DNA of 64,000 nt from Nannocystis punicea (lineage in GTDB: Bacteria; Myxococcota_A; Polyangia; Nannocystales; Nannocystaceae): NCBI RefSeq assembly GCF_026965555.1, contig NZ_CP114040.1:12538501-12602500 (forward strand), given 5' to 3'. Every line of letters begins with the position of its first letter. Position 1 is the stretch's first letter. The translations under genes and the position numbers were made by a program. A model generated the notes under the pieces. The model was given only the letters and a program-made list of their open reading frames with translations. It was not told the origin of the DNA and made no database searches. Shown here in pieces: positions 18,325 to 29,578 of the stretch.

Positions 18325-19014
18325 ATGAAGCTCCTCAATTCCGCCCTCTCGCCCTTCGCTGCCCGCGTGCGGCTCGCCATTCACGCCAAGTCGCTGCCGG
18401 TCGAGATCGCCCCGGCCGCCATGTGGTTGCCCGACGGCCAGAAGTCGCCGGACTACCTGGCGATCAACCCGATCGGCAAGGTCCCGGCCCTGATCCTCGA
18501 CGACGGCGACGTGCTGCCCGAGTCCGACACGATCGTCGAGTACCTCGCCGACACCTTCCCGCAGGCCGGCCTGCGACCGTCGCGCCCGCAGGACATCGCC
18601 CGCGGCCGGCTGCTCGCGCGGATCTTCGAGCACTACGTGATGGCCCCGGGCTGGGGCGGCCTGTTCGGCCAGCTGTTTGCGCCGTCGCGCGACGACGCCG
18701 CTCTCGACGCCGCGCTCGCCAAGATCCACGAGGGCATGCGGCACCTGGCGCACTTCATGATCGACGCCCCGTTCGCCGTCAGCGACTCGATCACCACCGC
18801 CGACTGCGCGCTGGTCCCCTTCCTCACCTTCCAGAACCGGCTCGCCCGCTACTACGGCCGCGGCGACCTGCTGGCGGAGCACCCGCGGGTCGCCGCCTAC
18901 TACGCCCGCGCCCAGCGCGACCCCGCCGTACAGAAGCTGCTCGCCGAGATGCGTGACGGCCTCGTCGGCAGCCGCCTCTCACGCCTGCTCACGCCCGACG
19001 AGCAGCCCGCCTGA
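18325..19014 (+). CDS. Glutathione S-transferase family protein
   Basis: 229 aa from the ATG giving MKLLNSALSPFAARVRLA. The N-terminal thioredoxin-like domain has SPFAARVR at the active-site position and KVPALILDDG with PESDTIVEYL, the glutathione-binding cis-Pro and E-S/D pair. The C-terminal half is the all-helical GST domain. The family conjugates glutathione or acts as peroxidase/isomerase in the cytoplasm; substrate unknown. The upstream 238 bp hold no recognisable gene. A hairpin repeat follows its stop at 19031. Confidence 0.88.
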   Translation: MKLLNSALSPFAARVRLAIHAKSLPVEIAPAAMWLPDGQKSPDYLAINPIGKVPALILDDGDVLPESDTIVEYLADTFPQAGLRPSRPQDIARGRLLARIFEHYVMAPGWGGLFGQLFAPSRDDAALDAALAKIHEGMRHLAHFMIDAPFAVSDSITTADCALVPFLTFQNRLARYYGRGDLLAEHPRVAAYYARAQRDPAVQKLLAEMRDGLVGSRLSRLLTPDEQPA

Positions 19015-19030
19015 GCGCGGCCGATACCTG

Positions 19031-19053
19031 GTCTTCGGGACATGTCCTTCGAT
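19031..19053. repeat. Hairpin repeat (TTCG loop) after GST gene
   Basis: GGTC-ttcg-GGACATGTCC-ttcg, a compact pair of arms of the ACATGTCC family in the space between the convergent GST and esterase genes. Confidence 0.65.
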
Positions 19054-19179
19054 GGAGCCGGAGGCCGCGGCCGGGGCCTCCAGGTCGTCGGCGCCGAACG
19101 TGTCGACGTGCGGCTCCCGGCTGCCGGCAGACGCGCCCACGAGGTCGAGCGTGGCTCGACCGTGTGAACCCGCCGTGAA

Positions 19180-20118
19180 TCAGCGCGGTCGCAGCCCGCG
19201 GCGCAGGGCGTCGCGCAGCTCGCGTTCGAACCGCTGCGCCACCTCGGCGTGCGCGACCATGTCGAACCCGTGGAAGGCGCCCGGGTACACGTGCAGCTCG
19301 GTCGGCACGCCCGCCCGCAGCAGCCGCTGCGCGTACGCGACGTCCTCGGCGAGGAACAGGTCGAGCGCGCCGACGGCGATGTAGGTCGGCGGCGAGCCCG
19401 AGAGGTCGCTCGCGCGGGCCGCCGCCGCGTAGGGCGAGACGTCCTCGGCGCCCGGCTGGCCGCCGAGCAGGGCCGTCCAGGCGAAGCGGTTGTTCTCCGG
19501 CGTCCAGAAGAACTCGCCGACGTGCGGGTCCGGCTCGGCGACTGCGGTGCGGTCGTCGAGCATCGGATACACGAGCAGCTGGAACACCACCGGCACCTCG
19601 CCGCGGTCGCGCGCCAGGAGCCCGAGAGCGGCCGCCAGCCCGCCGCCGGCGCTCTCGCCCCCGATGGCGATCCGCCCGCGATCGACGCCCAGCTCCTCGG
19701 CCTGCTCGAACAACCACTTCAGCGCCGCGTAGCAGTCCTCGACCGGCCCGGGGAAGGGCGTCTCGGGCGCGAGGCGGTAGTCGACGGAGACCACGACGCA
19801 GCCGAGCGCCGACGCCAGCGCCTGATTGCGCGCGGCGGCGAGGTGCGGCGAACCCATCACGTAGCCGCCGCCGTGCATGTGCACGTACGCGGGCGCGAGG
19901 CCTTGCCGCCGCCGCGGCTCGTAGACGACCACGCGCACCTCGGGCGCCCCCTCGGGCCCGGGGATCGTCCGGTCGGAGGCGAGGACGTCCGAGGACGCCG
20001 GACTCGGAGGAGGCATGAGCGCGCGGATCTGCGTGAGCGCCTGCGGGCTCAGCTCGAACGTGGGCAACGCGCTGACCAGGGGCAGCAGCTGCGGATCGAC
20101 GAGATGACGTGAGGACAT
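19180..20118 (-). CDS. Alpha/beta hydrolase, hormone-sensitive lipase-type esterase
   Basis: 312 aa. HSL-family oxyanion motif HMHGGGYVMG and nucleophile elbow GESAGG are present; the acidic residue is likely in GALDLFLAEDV and the histidine in GAFHGFDM, completing the Ser-Asp-His triad. These enzymes hydrolyse short-chain esters or lipid-derived substrates. Start chosen is the ATG giving MSSRHLVDPQ; longer frames upstream include repeat DNA. The start lies in a partial repeat arm (TTCATGTCC). The gene faces the GST gene and diverges from the secreted protein at 20536. Confidence 0.9.
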   Translation of the reverse strand: MSSRHLVDPQLLPLVSALPTFELSPQALTQIRALMPPPSPASSDVLASDRTIPGPEGAPEVRVVVYEPRRRQGLAPAYVHMHGGGYVMGSPHLAAARNQALASALGCVVVSVDYRLAPETPFPGPVEDCYAALKWLFEQAEELGVDRGRIAIGGESAGGGLAAALGLLARDRGEVPVVFQLLVYPMLDDRTAVAEPDPHVGEFFWTPENNRFAWTALLGGQPGAEDVSPYAAAARASDLSGSPPTYIAVGALDLFLAEDVAYAQRLLRAGVPTELHVYPGAFHGFDMVAHAEVAQRFERELRDALRRGLRPR

Positions 20119-20535
20119 GAACGGGCTCCGTGGGGAGGCGATCAGTCTGAAGCAAGCAAACCGCCGCTTCCACCCGCGCCGAGGTGCGCCCTCGCGCAGC
20201 TTCGCAGTGTGATGTCCAAAAAGACATGTCCTAAAAAACATCCCATTGTCGTCGACTCGACAGATGACGCCGCTCACGCTCGCCGAGCCGGGCAGCCCCG
20301 TCATCTGCCGACCCGGCGCGCGGGCGCGCAGCGAAGGTCGCGAGAAAATTGTTCGGGCGCCGGGAAGATAGCGACCGCGCGGCGTTGTCGGGGGGCGAGA
20401 GCCTCGCCGTCGATGGGTCGCCCGCCAGGCCGCGCGCGGGCGGCCCGAGGCCCGTGAACGAACCCGTGGTTGGTAGAGTGGGCCGCCGCGCGGGCGGCCG
20501 AGCGCGCCTGGTCGCGCAGGAGGAGGAGCGGAGCA
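20119..20535. other. 417-bp divergent region with repeat chain
   Basis: This separates the leftward esterase from the rightward secreted-protein gene. It holds a chain of three repeat arms at 20211-20243 and then GC-rich DNA without a convincing gene. Promoters for both sides must lie here but no clear -35/-10 pair can be assigned by eye. Confidence 0.4.
20211..20243. repeat. Hairpin-repeat chain with A-rich loops
   Basis: Arms GATGTCC, GACATGTCC and ACATCCC alternate with A-rich spacers (aaaaa and taaaaa). The central GACATGTC is self-complementary and can pair with either neighbour. Confidence 0.7.
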
Positions 20536-21198
20536 ATGAACGTGTCACTCGTGATCCTCGCCGCCTGGTGGTCGGCCTTCGTCTCGCCGATCGTGCCGGT
20601 GAGCCCCAAGGTGCCGTCGCCGGTGCCAGGGCCGATGAAGCCCGAGTCGCCGTCGACCGAGGTCGGACCGCTGAACCCGAAGGTCCCGCCGCCGCCCGAG
20701 CAGATCGACACGAGCAAGCTGCCCAGGGTCACGCAGGCGCCGAAGTTCTCGTTCCGTGCGGGCAACTACTCCGCCGAGTCGCTCAAGCTGCCCGAGGTGT
20801 TGCAGCTGGAGAAGTTCGAGCACTGGCAGGGCGGACCGAACTGGCCGCAGCTCGAGAGCGCGGTGGTCGTCGTCACCGACAACTCGCAGGACTCGCAGCG
20901 GTTCCTGGCCTTCCTCGTCGACCTCAAGGAGCAGCGGGTCGCGGCGATCCGCGACGGCGACCTCGTCAAGCACTTCGGCACGATCGGCCAGGGCTTGCCC
21001 GGCGACGGCAAGTACCAGGAGGGCGCGCCGCAGAACTTCATGGGCCTCGCGGGCAGCGGCGCGGTGATCATTTTGCGTCCGCCCGTGCCGCCCGGCCCGC
21101 CCGGATTCCCCGACGATCTCGTGCGCAGGATCCTCGACACCGGCAACATCGCCGCGCAGGCGGGCCTCCTGATGCACGGCAAGCTCGCCCGCGGTTGA
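20536..21198 (+). CDS. Secreted protein of unknown function
   Basis: 220 aa. ATG preceded by a good ribosome site (AGGAGGAG, about 6 nt upstream). The first 20 residues form a hydrophobic signal segment; a proline-rich stretch (PVSPKVPSPVPGPMKP) follows, then a globular domain with no family that I recognise. It ends 40 bp before the ECF sigma factor on the same strand, so it may share that operon or be regulated by it. Confidence 0.68.
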   Translation: MNVSLVILAAWWSAFVSPIVPVSPKVPSPVPGPMKPESPSTEVGPLNPKVPPPPEQIDTSKLPRVTQAPKFSFRAGNYSAESLKLPEVLQLEKFEHWQGGPNWPQLESAVVVVTDNSQDSQRFLAFLVDLKEQRVAAIRDGDLVKHFGTIGQGLPGDGKYQEGAPQNFMGLAGSGAVIILRPPVPPGPPGFPDDLVRRILDTGNIAAQAGLLMHGKLARG

Positions 21199-21238
21199 CC
21201 GTCGATCTCGCGCGTGGCATCGTCCGCCGTCGCCATCC

Positions 21239-21790
21239 ATGGGCCCGCCGCCAGTCATCGATCCGCCGATCGACGCCGCGGCGGACTTCCACCGCAGCCT
21301 GCGTGAGCACGAGCAAGCGCTGCGGGACCTCGCCTCGCGGCTGTGTCGCAACCCCGCCGACGCCGGCGACCTGTTGCAGGACACCTTCGAGCGAGCGCTG
21401 CAGCGGCGCGCGCAGTACCAGCCCGGGACCAACCTGCGCGCGTGGCTGTGCACGATGCTGCACCACCTCTTCCTCGACCGCTGCCGCGCGCGCGTCCGCG
21501 GGCCGACGCACGCCTCGCTCGACGAGGTCGCGTTGCCGGCGCCGGAGCCCGCGACCGAGCCGGCCTGGGCGGCGCTGACCCGCGACGACGTCGTCGCCGC
21601 GGTCGAGCGCCTGGAGCCCGACTTTCGCCGCGTGTACCAGCTTCACAGCCTCGAGGGCGTGCCGTATCAAGAGATCGCCGCGCGCCTGGGGATCCCCAAG
21701 GCCACCGTCGGCACTCGCCTCGCGCGGGCCCGCCGCAAGCTCCGTGACCTGCTGATGCCGGCCCGCGCCGCCGACGAGAGCCACCCATGA
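21239..21790 (+). CDS. ECF-type RNA polymerase sigma factor
   Basis: 183 aa. Region 2 at about 25-95 (LASRLCRNPADAGDLLQDTFERAL, then LRAWLCTMLHHLFLDRCRA) and region 4 at about 120-175 (LEPDFRRVYQLHSLEGVPYQEIAARLGIPKATVGTRL pattern). It would direct RNA polymerase to a small regulon on release from an anti-sigma factor. Its last codons overlap the next gene by 4 bp (ATGA), which encodes a zinc-type anti-sigma domain, so the pair is translationally coupled and functionally linked. Confidence 0.95.
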   Translation: MGPPPVIDPPIDAAADFHRSLREHEQALRDLASRLCRNPADAGDLLQDTFERALQRRAQYQPGTNLRAWLCTMLHHLFLDRCRARVRGPTHASLDEVALPAPEPATEPAWAALTRDDVVAAVERLEPDFRRVYQLHSLEGVPYQEIAARLGIPKATVGTRLARARRKLRDLLMPARAADESHP

Positions 21791-24726
21791 CCCGCCGCTG
21801 CGACGACATCGACCGCTACTTCGACGGCGAGCTCGAGGGCGACGCGCGGGCGACGTTCGAGGCGCACCTCGTCGACTGCGCGACCTGTCAGCAGGCGCTC
21901 CACGTGTCGATGCAGCTGCAAGCGGCGACCGGGCCCGAGGCGGCGCCGGCGGCTCCGCCGATCTCGCTGGCCTCGCGCAGGCGGCGGGCGTGGTGGGCCG
22001 CGGCGCCGCTGCTCGCCGCGGCGGCCGCGATCGCGCTGTACCTGCGTGGGCCGGGCGATGAGCCCGAGCTCGGGCATGTCTCCGAGGGCATGTCGCAAGA
22101 GACAGGCGCTCCGGCGCTGACTCTGGCGCCGACCCGCGGCGTCGAGGCGCGGCTCAGCTTCGGTCCGGCCGACGTCCACCGCGAGTACGCGGTGCTGCGC
22201 GCCGGCGGCCCGGTGACGGGCGAGCCGATCCCGCTGAGCGAGCTGTCGCGGCTCGAGCAGGCCGGTGAGCTGCGCGGGCTGGCGGCCGCGCACGCGCTGC
22301 GCGGCGAGCTGGCCCAGGCCCGGGCGGTGCTGCTGCGGCTCGGGCCCTCGCCGGATCGCAACAGCGACCTCGCTGCGCTGGCGCTGATGGAGGGTCGGGC
22401 GGAGGAGGCGCTCGCGCTCGCCGACGCGGCGCTGGCGGGCGCGCCGGAGCACCTGCAGGCGCGCTGGAACCGGGCGCTGGCGCTGCGCGAGCTGGGCCTC
22501 CTGCGCCTGGCCGCGGACGAGCTCGACGCGCTCGCGGAGGTCGACACCCCGGCGTGGGGCGCGGAGGCGGTGCGCCAGGCAGTGATGCTGCGGTACGAGC
22601 CGGGCGCGCGCGAGCAGCTGTTCGTCGACGTGCAGCGGGCCGGCGCGGCGCTGATCGAGCGCGGCGAGCCGATCTCCGAGGAGGCGATCGCGGGGGCGCC
22701 GTCGCTGGTGCGCCTCTACTTCTACGACGCGGTGCGCGCGGCCCCGTCGCGGGCGCGGCTCGAGTCGCTGGCGCCGCTGGCCGAGCGGCTCGACCGCGTC
22801 GCCGGAGGACATGTCCTACAGGACATGCTTCAAAAGACATCCAAGGAAAACTTCGCCCGCCGCGGCCCGCTCGCCGAGGAGTTCGCCGGGCTCGCGCTCG
22901 GCCGCGGCGGCGACGGGGCCGAGCTGGCCGCCCGGGCGCGCGCCGCCAGGCAGGTCGACATCGCCCTCGGCGCGATGATCCACGCCGGGCTGGTGCGCGC
23001 CGACCTCGACGTCTTCATCGAGCTGGCCGAAAGTACAGGTGACCCGTGGCTGCGCATGCTCGTCGCCCAGGAGCGGGCGGGCGCGCAGGTCGACGCCGGC
23101 GACTACGCGGCCGCCGAGGCGACCCTGGAGGCGGGGCGAGCGCTGTGCGGGCCGGGGCTCGGCTATCGCTGCGCGCGGCTCGAGCTGGCCCACGCGGAGC
23201 TGCTGGCGCTGATGCACCGCCTGACCGAGGCCGCGGCGCCGCTCGCAGCCGGGGCGCGGCGGGTGACGCAGGACGTGCACTGGGGCGCCGAGACGACCTC
23301 CTTGCAGCTGCGCGCCGAGGTGGCCCGCCTGCGCGGCGGCTTCGGCCTGGCGCGGGCGATCACCGGCGAGACCTTGCTGCGCCTGCCGGGCGCGCCCGCG
23401 GCTCGCTGCCGGGCCGAGCGCCACGCGCACGACGTGCTCGCGGGGCTGGCGATCGTCGCGCTCGACGTCGCCGGGGCGCGGCGCGAGCTGCAGGCCGCGG
23501 CCGACTGCGAGCAGCCGCCGTCGCTCACCCGCCTGTTCGTGCAGGCCGACCTGGCGCGGATGAGCGGCGACCTGCGCGACCTCGACGTCGTGCTCGCCGG
23601 GCTGCAGGCGCTGCGAGCCGGCGGCCTGCGCGGCGGCGAGGCGGCGCTCGCCGATCACATCGAGGGTCGCGCGCGGCTCGCCGTCCAGCCCGAGGGCGCC
23701 CGCTCGCTCCTACGCCGGGCGATCGCCGCCGGCCGCGAGCTGCCGCGCAGCGACCCGCACGCGCTCAAGGCGGTGTCGTTCAGCTACGCCTCTCTGGTGT
23801 TCGACGCCGCCGCGCAGGGCGATCACGCCGCCGCTCTCGACCTGCTCGCCGAGGAGGTCGGCGCCGCCGCGCCGCGCAGCTGCGCCCTCGGCCTCGCCGT
23901 CGATCACGAGCGCGGCTACAGCGTGGCGATCGATGCGTCGGGCGCCGCGATCGGCCGCCTCGTCACCCGCACCGCCCCGGTCGGCGCCGACGAGGCGCTG
24001 GTGCCGGCCGACGCGATCGCGGCGCTGCGCACCTGCCCCGAGGTCGCGGTGTTCGCCCGGCCGCCCCTGGCCGGCCGCCCCGGCCTGTTGCCGCCCGAGA
24101 TCGCCTGGTCGTACCACGTCGGTCACAGGTCCTTGCAGACAGGTTCTAAAAAACATGTCCCATCGGACATTCATGTGGTGGTCGCCGACGCGGCCGCGCC
24201 GGCCGCGCTCAATCTGCCGCGCCTGTCCCCGTGGACAGGTGAGAAGGACGCCGCGACGCGGGTGCTGACCGGCGCCGAGGCGACCCCGTCGCGGGTGCTG
24301 CAGGCGCTGCCCGACGCGGGGGAGATCGAGTTCCACGTCCACGGCCTGGTCGACCTCGCGGTGTCGGACGCGTCGTTCCTGGCGCTGACGCCCGACGCCG
24401 ACGGCCGCCACGCGCTGACGGCCGGGCAGCTCCGCGGCGCCTCGCTGCAGGCGCGGCCGATCGTGATCCTCGGGGCCTGCCACGCCGGGCAGGTCGCGCC
24501 GTACCTGCACGAGGCGTGGAGCCTGCCGGTCGCGTTCCTCGAGGCCGGCGCGCGGGTCGTGATCGCCTCGCCGGCGCCCGTGCAGGACCGCGAGGCCGGC
24601 CCGTTCTTCGCCGCGGTGCGGGCGCGGATCCGCCAGGGCGCCTCGCCGGCGGTGGCGGTGCGCGACGAGCGGGTCCAGCAGGGCCCGGGCGCCGAGTGGG
24701 CCCTGCACGTGCTCGTCTTCGAGTAG
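21787..24726 (+). CDS. Membrane anti-sigma factor fused to TPRs and a CHAT protease domain
   Basis: 979 aa. Residues 1-45 are a zinc-binding anti-sigma domain with H27-x3-C31-x2-C34. One TM helix lies at 68-86. Residues of about 110-700 are TPR-like helices. The C-terminal ~250 residues form a CHAT (caspase-like) domain with H852 in HVHG and C898 in LGACHAG, both at the expected dyad positions. The start overlaps the ECF sigma stop by 4 bp. The layout suggests a sigma factor held at the membrane and linked to a protease that senses signals through TPRs. Three hairpin repeats are translated in frame at about residues 96-107, 341-352 and 780-796, plus one at about 813-818. Confidence 0.9.
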   Translation: MTRRCDDIDRYFDGELEGDARATFEAHLVDCATCQQALHVSMQLQAATGPEAAPAAPPISLASRRRRAWWAAAPLLAAAAAIALYLRGPGDEPELGHVSEGMSQETGAPALTLAPTRGVEARLSFGPADVHREYAVLRAGGPVTGEPIPLSELSRLEQAGELRGLAAAHALRGELAQARAVLLRLGPSPDRNSDLAALALMEGRAEEALALADAALAGAPEHLQARWNRALALRELGLLRLAADELDALAEVDTPAWGAEAVRQAVMLRYEPGAREQLFVDVQRAGAALIERGEPISEEAIAGAPSLVRLYFYDAVRAAPSRARLESLAPLAERLDRVAGGHVLQDMLQKTSKENFARRGPLAEEFAGLALGRGGDGAELAARARAARQVDIALGAMIHAGLVRADLDVFIELAESTGDPWLRMLVAQERAGAQVDAGDYAAAEATLEAGRALCGPGLGYRCARLELAHAELLALMHRLTEAAAPLAAGARRVTQDVHWGAETTSLQLRAEVARLRGGFGLARAITGETLLRLPGAPAARCRAERHAHDVLAGLAIVALDVAGARRELQAAADCEQPPSLTRLFVQADLARMSGDLRDLDVVLAGLQALRAGGLRGGEAALADHIEGRARLAVQPEGARSLLRRAIAAGRELPRSDPHALKAVSFSYASLVFDAAAQGDHAAALDLLAEEVGAAAPRSCALGLAVDHERGYSVAIDASGAAIGRLVTRTAPVGADEALVPADAIAALRTCPEVAVFARPPLAGRPGLLPPEIAWSYHVGHRSLQTGSKKHVPSDIHVVVADAAAPAALNLPRLSPWTGEKDAATRVLTGAEATPSRVLQALPDAGEIEFHVHGLVDLAVSDASFLALTPDADGRHALTAGQLRGASLQARPIVILGACHAGQVAPYLHEAWSLPVAFLEAGARVVIASPAPVQDREAGPFFAAVRARIRQGASPAVAVRDERVQQGPGAEWALHVLVFE
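22072..22106. repeat. In-frame hairpin chain in the anti-sigma/CHAT gene (1)
   Basis: GGGCATGTC-tccga-GGGCATGTC-gcaa-GAGACAGG, encoding GHVSEGMSQETG shortly after the TM helix. Confidence 0.7.
22806..22842. repeat. In-frame hairpin chain in the anti-sigma/CHAT gene (2)
   Basis: GGACATGTCC-taca-GGACATGCTT-caaa-AGACATCC, read as GHVLQDMLQKTS within the TPR region. The first hairpin has exact arms and a 4-nt loop. Confidence 0.75.
24124..24172. repeat. In-frame hairpin chain in the anti-sigma/CHAT gene (3)
   Basis: Arms ACAGGTCC, GACAGGTT, AACATGTCC-catc-GGACATT run through codons for HRSLQTGSKKHVPSD at the start of the CHAT domain. Confidence 0.75.
24222..24239. repeat. Perfect hairpin repeat, CCGT loop, inside CHAT domain
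   Basis: Arms CCTGTCC and GGACAGG pair over all 7 bp with tetraloop CCGT. It encodes LSPWTG in the CHAT domain, upstream of the catalytic histidine. Confidence 0.8.
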
Positions 24727-24746
24727 CGGTGGTACCGTAGCGGCGC

Positions 24747-25664
24747 ATGTTCGACCCCGCCGCGTGGCTGCAAGCGTCCCGGCCGCTGGCCCAGGTCAAC
24801 CTCGTCGTCCCGCTGTGGCTCGGCCAGGCGCTGGCGTTCGCCCACACCGGCGCGTTCAGGCTGCCGACGCTGTACGCGTCGCAGATGTTCGTCGCGCTGC
24901 TGCTGCTGGTGATCGTGTTCAGCAACGACTACGCCGACCGCGACACCGACGCCGCCAACACCACCTACAACGAGTTCTCCGGCGGCTCGCGCGTGCTGCC
25001 GGAGGGTCGGCTGCGCCCGGGCGAGCTGCGCGACGCGGCCTGGCTGGCGCTGATCGGGCTGGCCGCGCTGTCGCTCTGGCTGGCTCTCGGGGCAGGTCGT
25101 CCGTGGGCCCCCGCGTTCGTGGCCGGCGCGGCGCTGCTGGTGTGGATCTACAACTTCCCGCCGCTGCGCCTGTCGTACCGCGGCGGCGGGGAGATCGTGC
25201 AAGGCCTGGGCACCGGGGTGTTGCTGCCGCTGTTCGGCTTCTACGTGCAGGCCGGCTCGCTCGCGGCGTTCCCGTGGCTCGCGCTCGCGCCGCTGTTCCT
25301 GCTCGGCGTGGTCGGCAATTTTCTCACCTCACTGCCGGATGTCCCTTCGGACAGGAGCTCGGGCAAGCGCAGCTACGCGGTCCGCCGCGGCCAGTGGGCG
25401 GCGCGCCGCCACAGCCTCGAGCTGCTGGTGATGGCGGCGCTGATGGGCGGCCTGGTCGTGCCCGGCCTCGGCGCCGCGGGCGTGGCCCTGCTGGCCGCGC
25501 CGGCCCTGGTCCTGGTGGCCCGCAGCGTCCCCTTGCTCGGCAGCGCCGACGCCGAGCAGCGCGACGAGTGCCGCCGCTTCATCCTCCTCGTCGCCGGCGC
25601 CGGCCACCTGCAGTGCGTGCTGTGGAGCCTCGCGCTGGTGGTGGTCGGCTTCTTGCGGCCGTGA
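24747..25664 (+). CDS. UbiA-family prenyltransferase (MenA-like)
   Basis: 305 aa, eight to nine hydrophobic helices. The first aspartate motif NDYADRDTD (about residues 56-64) and second motif DVPSDRSSGKRS (about 199-210) are the Mg-diphosphate binding signatures of UbiA enzymes, which attach a prenyl chain to an aromatic acceptor in the membrane. The NDxxDxxxD form is closest to MenA-type quinone enzymes, but the acceptor is not certain. The second motif is encoded across a hairpin repeat (25338-25355). It lies 20 bp after the CHAT gene on the same strand. Confidence 0.85.
   Translation: MFDPAAWLQASRPLAQVNLVVPLWLGQALAFAHTGAFRLPTLYASQMFVALLLLVIVFSNDYADRDTDAANTTYNEFSGGSRVLPEGRLRPGELRDAAWLALIGLAALSLWLALGAGRPWAPAFVAGAALLVWIYNFPPLRLSYRGGGEIVQGLGTGVLLPLFGFYVQAGSLAAFPWLALAPLFLLGVVGNFLTSLPDVPSDRSSGKRSYAVRRGQWAARRHSLELLVMAALMGGLVVPGLGAAGVALLAAPALVLVARSVPLLGSADAEQRDECRRFILLVAGAGHLQCVLWSLALVVVGFLRP
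25338..25355. repeat. Hairpin repeat inside the UbiA active-site motif
   Basis: ATGTCC-cttc-GGACAGG, a 5-bp stem TGTCC/GGACA with a 4-nt loop, encoding DVPSDR of the second aspartate motif. Confidence 0.7.
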
Positions 25665-25710
25665 GCGAGAGGCCGTGTCGGCCGTCACGTCTCCTTCCCG
25701 GCTAGCGCGT

Positions 25711-25862
25711 CAGGACATGTCCTTGGAGACATGCCCATGATCGTCAGCCCTGGACCCCAACAGGGGTAGGTGGTTTATAGAACATGTCTTATGCGACATG
25801 TTCTAAGCACCATGGTCGGGATCGGCCCGTCGTCCTGCCACACGCATGTCTGAAGAGACAGC
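25711..25862. repeat. Composite hairpin-repeat cluster between UbiA and kinase genes
   Basis: Three groups: AGGACATGTCC-ttgg-AGACATGCCC (25711-25738), GAACATGTC-ttatg-CGACATGTTC (25780-25806), and GCATGTC-tgaag-AGACAGC (25844-25862). They fill the space between convergent genes, where they may also act as a transcription terminator. Confidence 0.75.
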
Positions 25863-25876
25863 TTCGGTACATCCGC

Positions 25877-29035
<3,159 letters not shown>

Positions 29036-29088
29036 GCCTGGCAGTTTGGCAAACTCTCGCCCACGTGGGGGGCGGACGGAGGCGCGCC

Positions 29089-29514
29089 TCAGCGCAGCAG
29101 GCCGCCGATCCGGCGACTGAGGCGCGCGCGCTCGAAGTCGGCGCGCAGCGACGAGATCCCCAGCGCGTAGATCGCCCAGAACACCAGGCCGACGCCGAAG
29201 CCCGCGAGCGTGGAGCCGAGGATCGGCGCCTCGGCCTGCATCTGTCGCAGCTCGCCGGCGGCCTTCTGCCAATTCACGGCGATGAACGCCAGCAGCACCG
29301 TGAGCGCCAGCGCCTTGAGCGCGGACAGGCCCGACAGGCGCGGGCGCGGGCCGAGGCCGCCGCGGTCGCCCTCGAGCAGTTGCATGAGCAACCCGAGCCA
29401 CGACGACAGCATCGGCAGCACCAGCGCGCCCGCGATCCCGCCGAGGCCGGTCACTGCCAGGCGGAGGCGTTCGGTCGACAGCGGGATCTCGGCGGCGAGG
29501 TCGGACGGCGCCAC
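29089..29514 (-). CDS. Small multi-pass membrane protein, unknown
   Basis: 141 aa from a GTG giving VAPSDLAAEI; the longer frame upstream is unlikely. Three hydrophobic segments are visible (LAVTGLGGIAGALVLPML, LALTVLLAFIAVNW, TLAGFGVGLVFWAIYALGI). No family recognised. It ends 53 bp before the kinase gene start on the same strand, and its start is divergent, 64 bp from the hemF start, sharing a short promoter region. Confidence 0.6.
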   Translation of the reverse strand: MAPSDLAAEIPLSTERLRLAVTGLGGIAGALVLPMLSSWLGLLMQLLEGDRGGLGPRPRLSGLSALKALALTVLLAFIAVNWQKAAGELRQMQAEAPILGSTLAGFGVGLVFWAIYALGISSLRADFERARLSRRIGGLLR

Positions 29515-29578
29515 GGGCGTGAGCCTACCGCAGAACGTGCGCGCGCGCGTGTGCGGCTGCGCGGCATACACTCGCGCC

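Noticed and set aside
25671..25683. GGCCG-TGT-CGGCC hairpin after the UbiA gene as a terminator
   Set aside because: Only 5 bp and no T-run follows; the repeat cluster just downstream is a better candidate for ending transcription.
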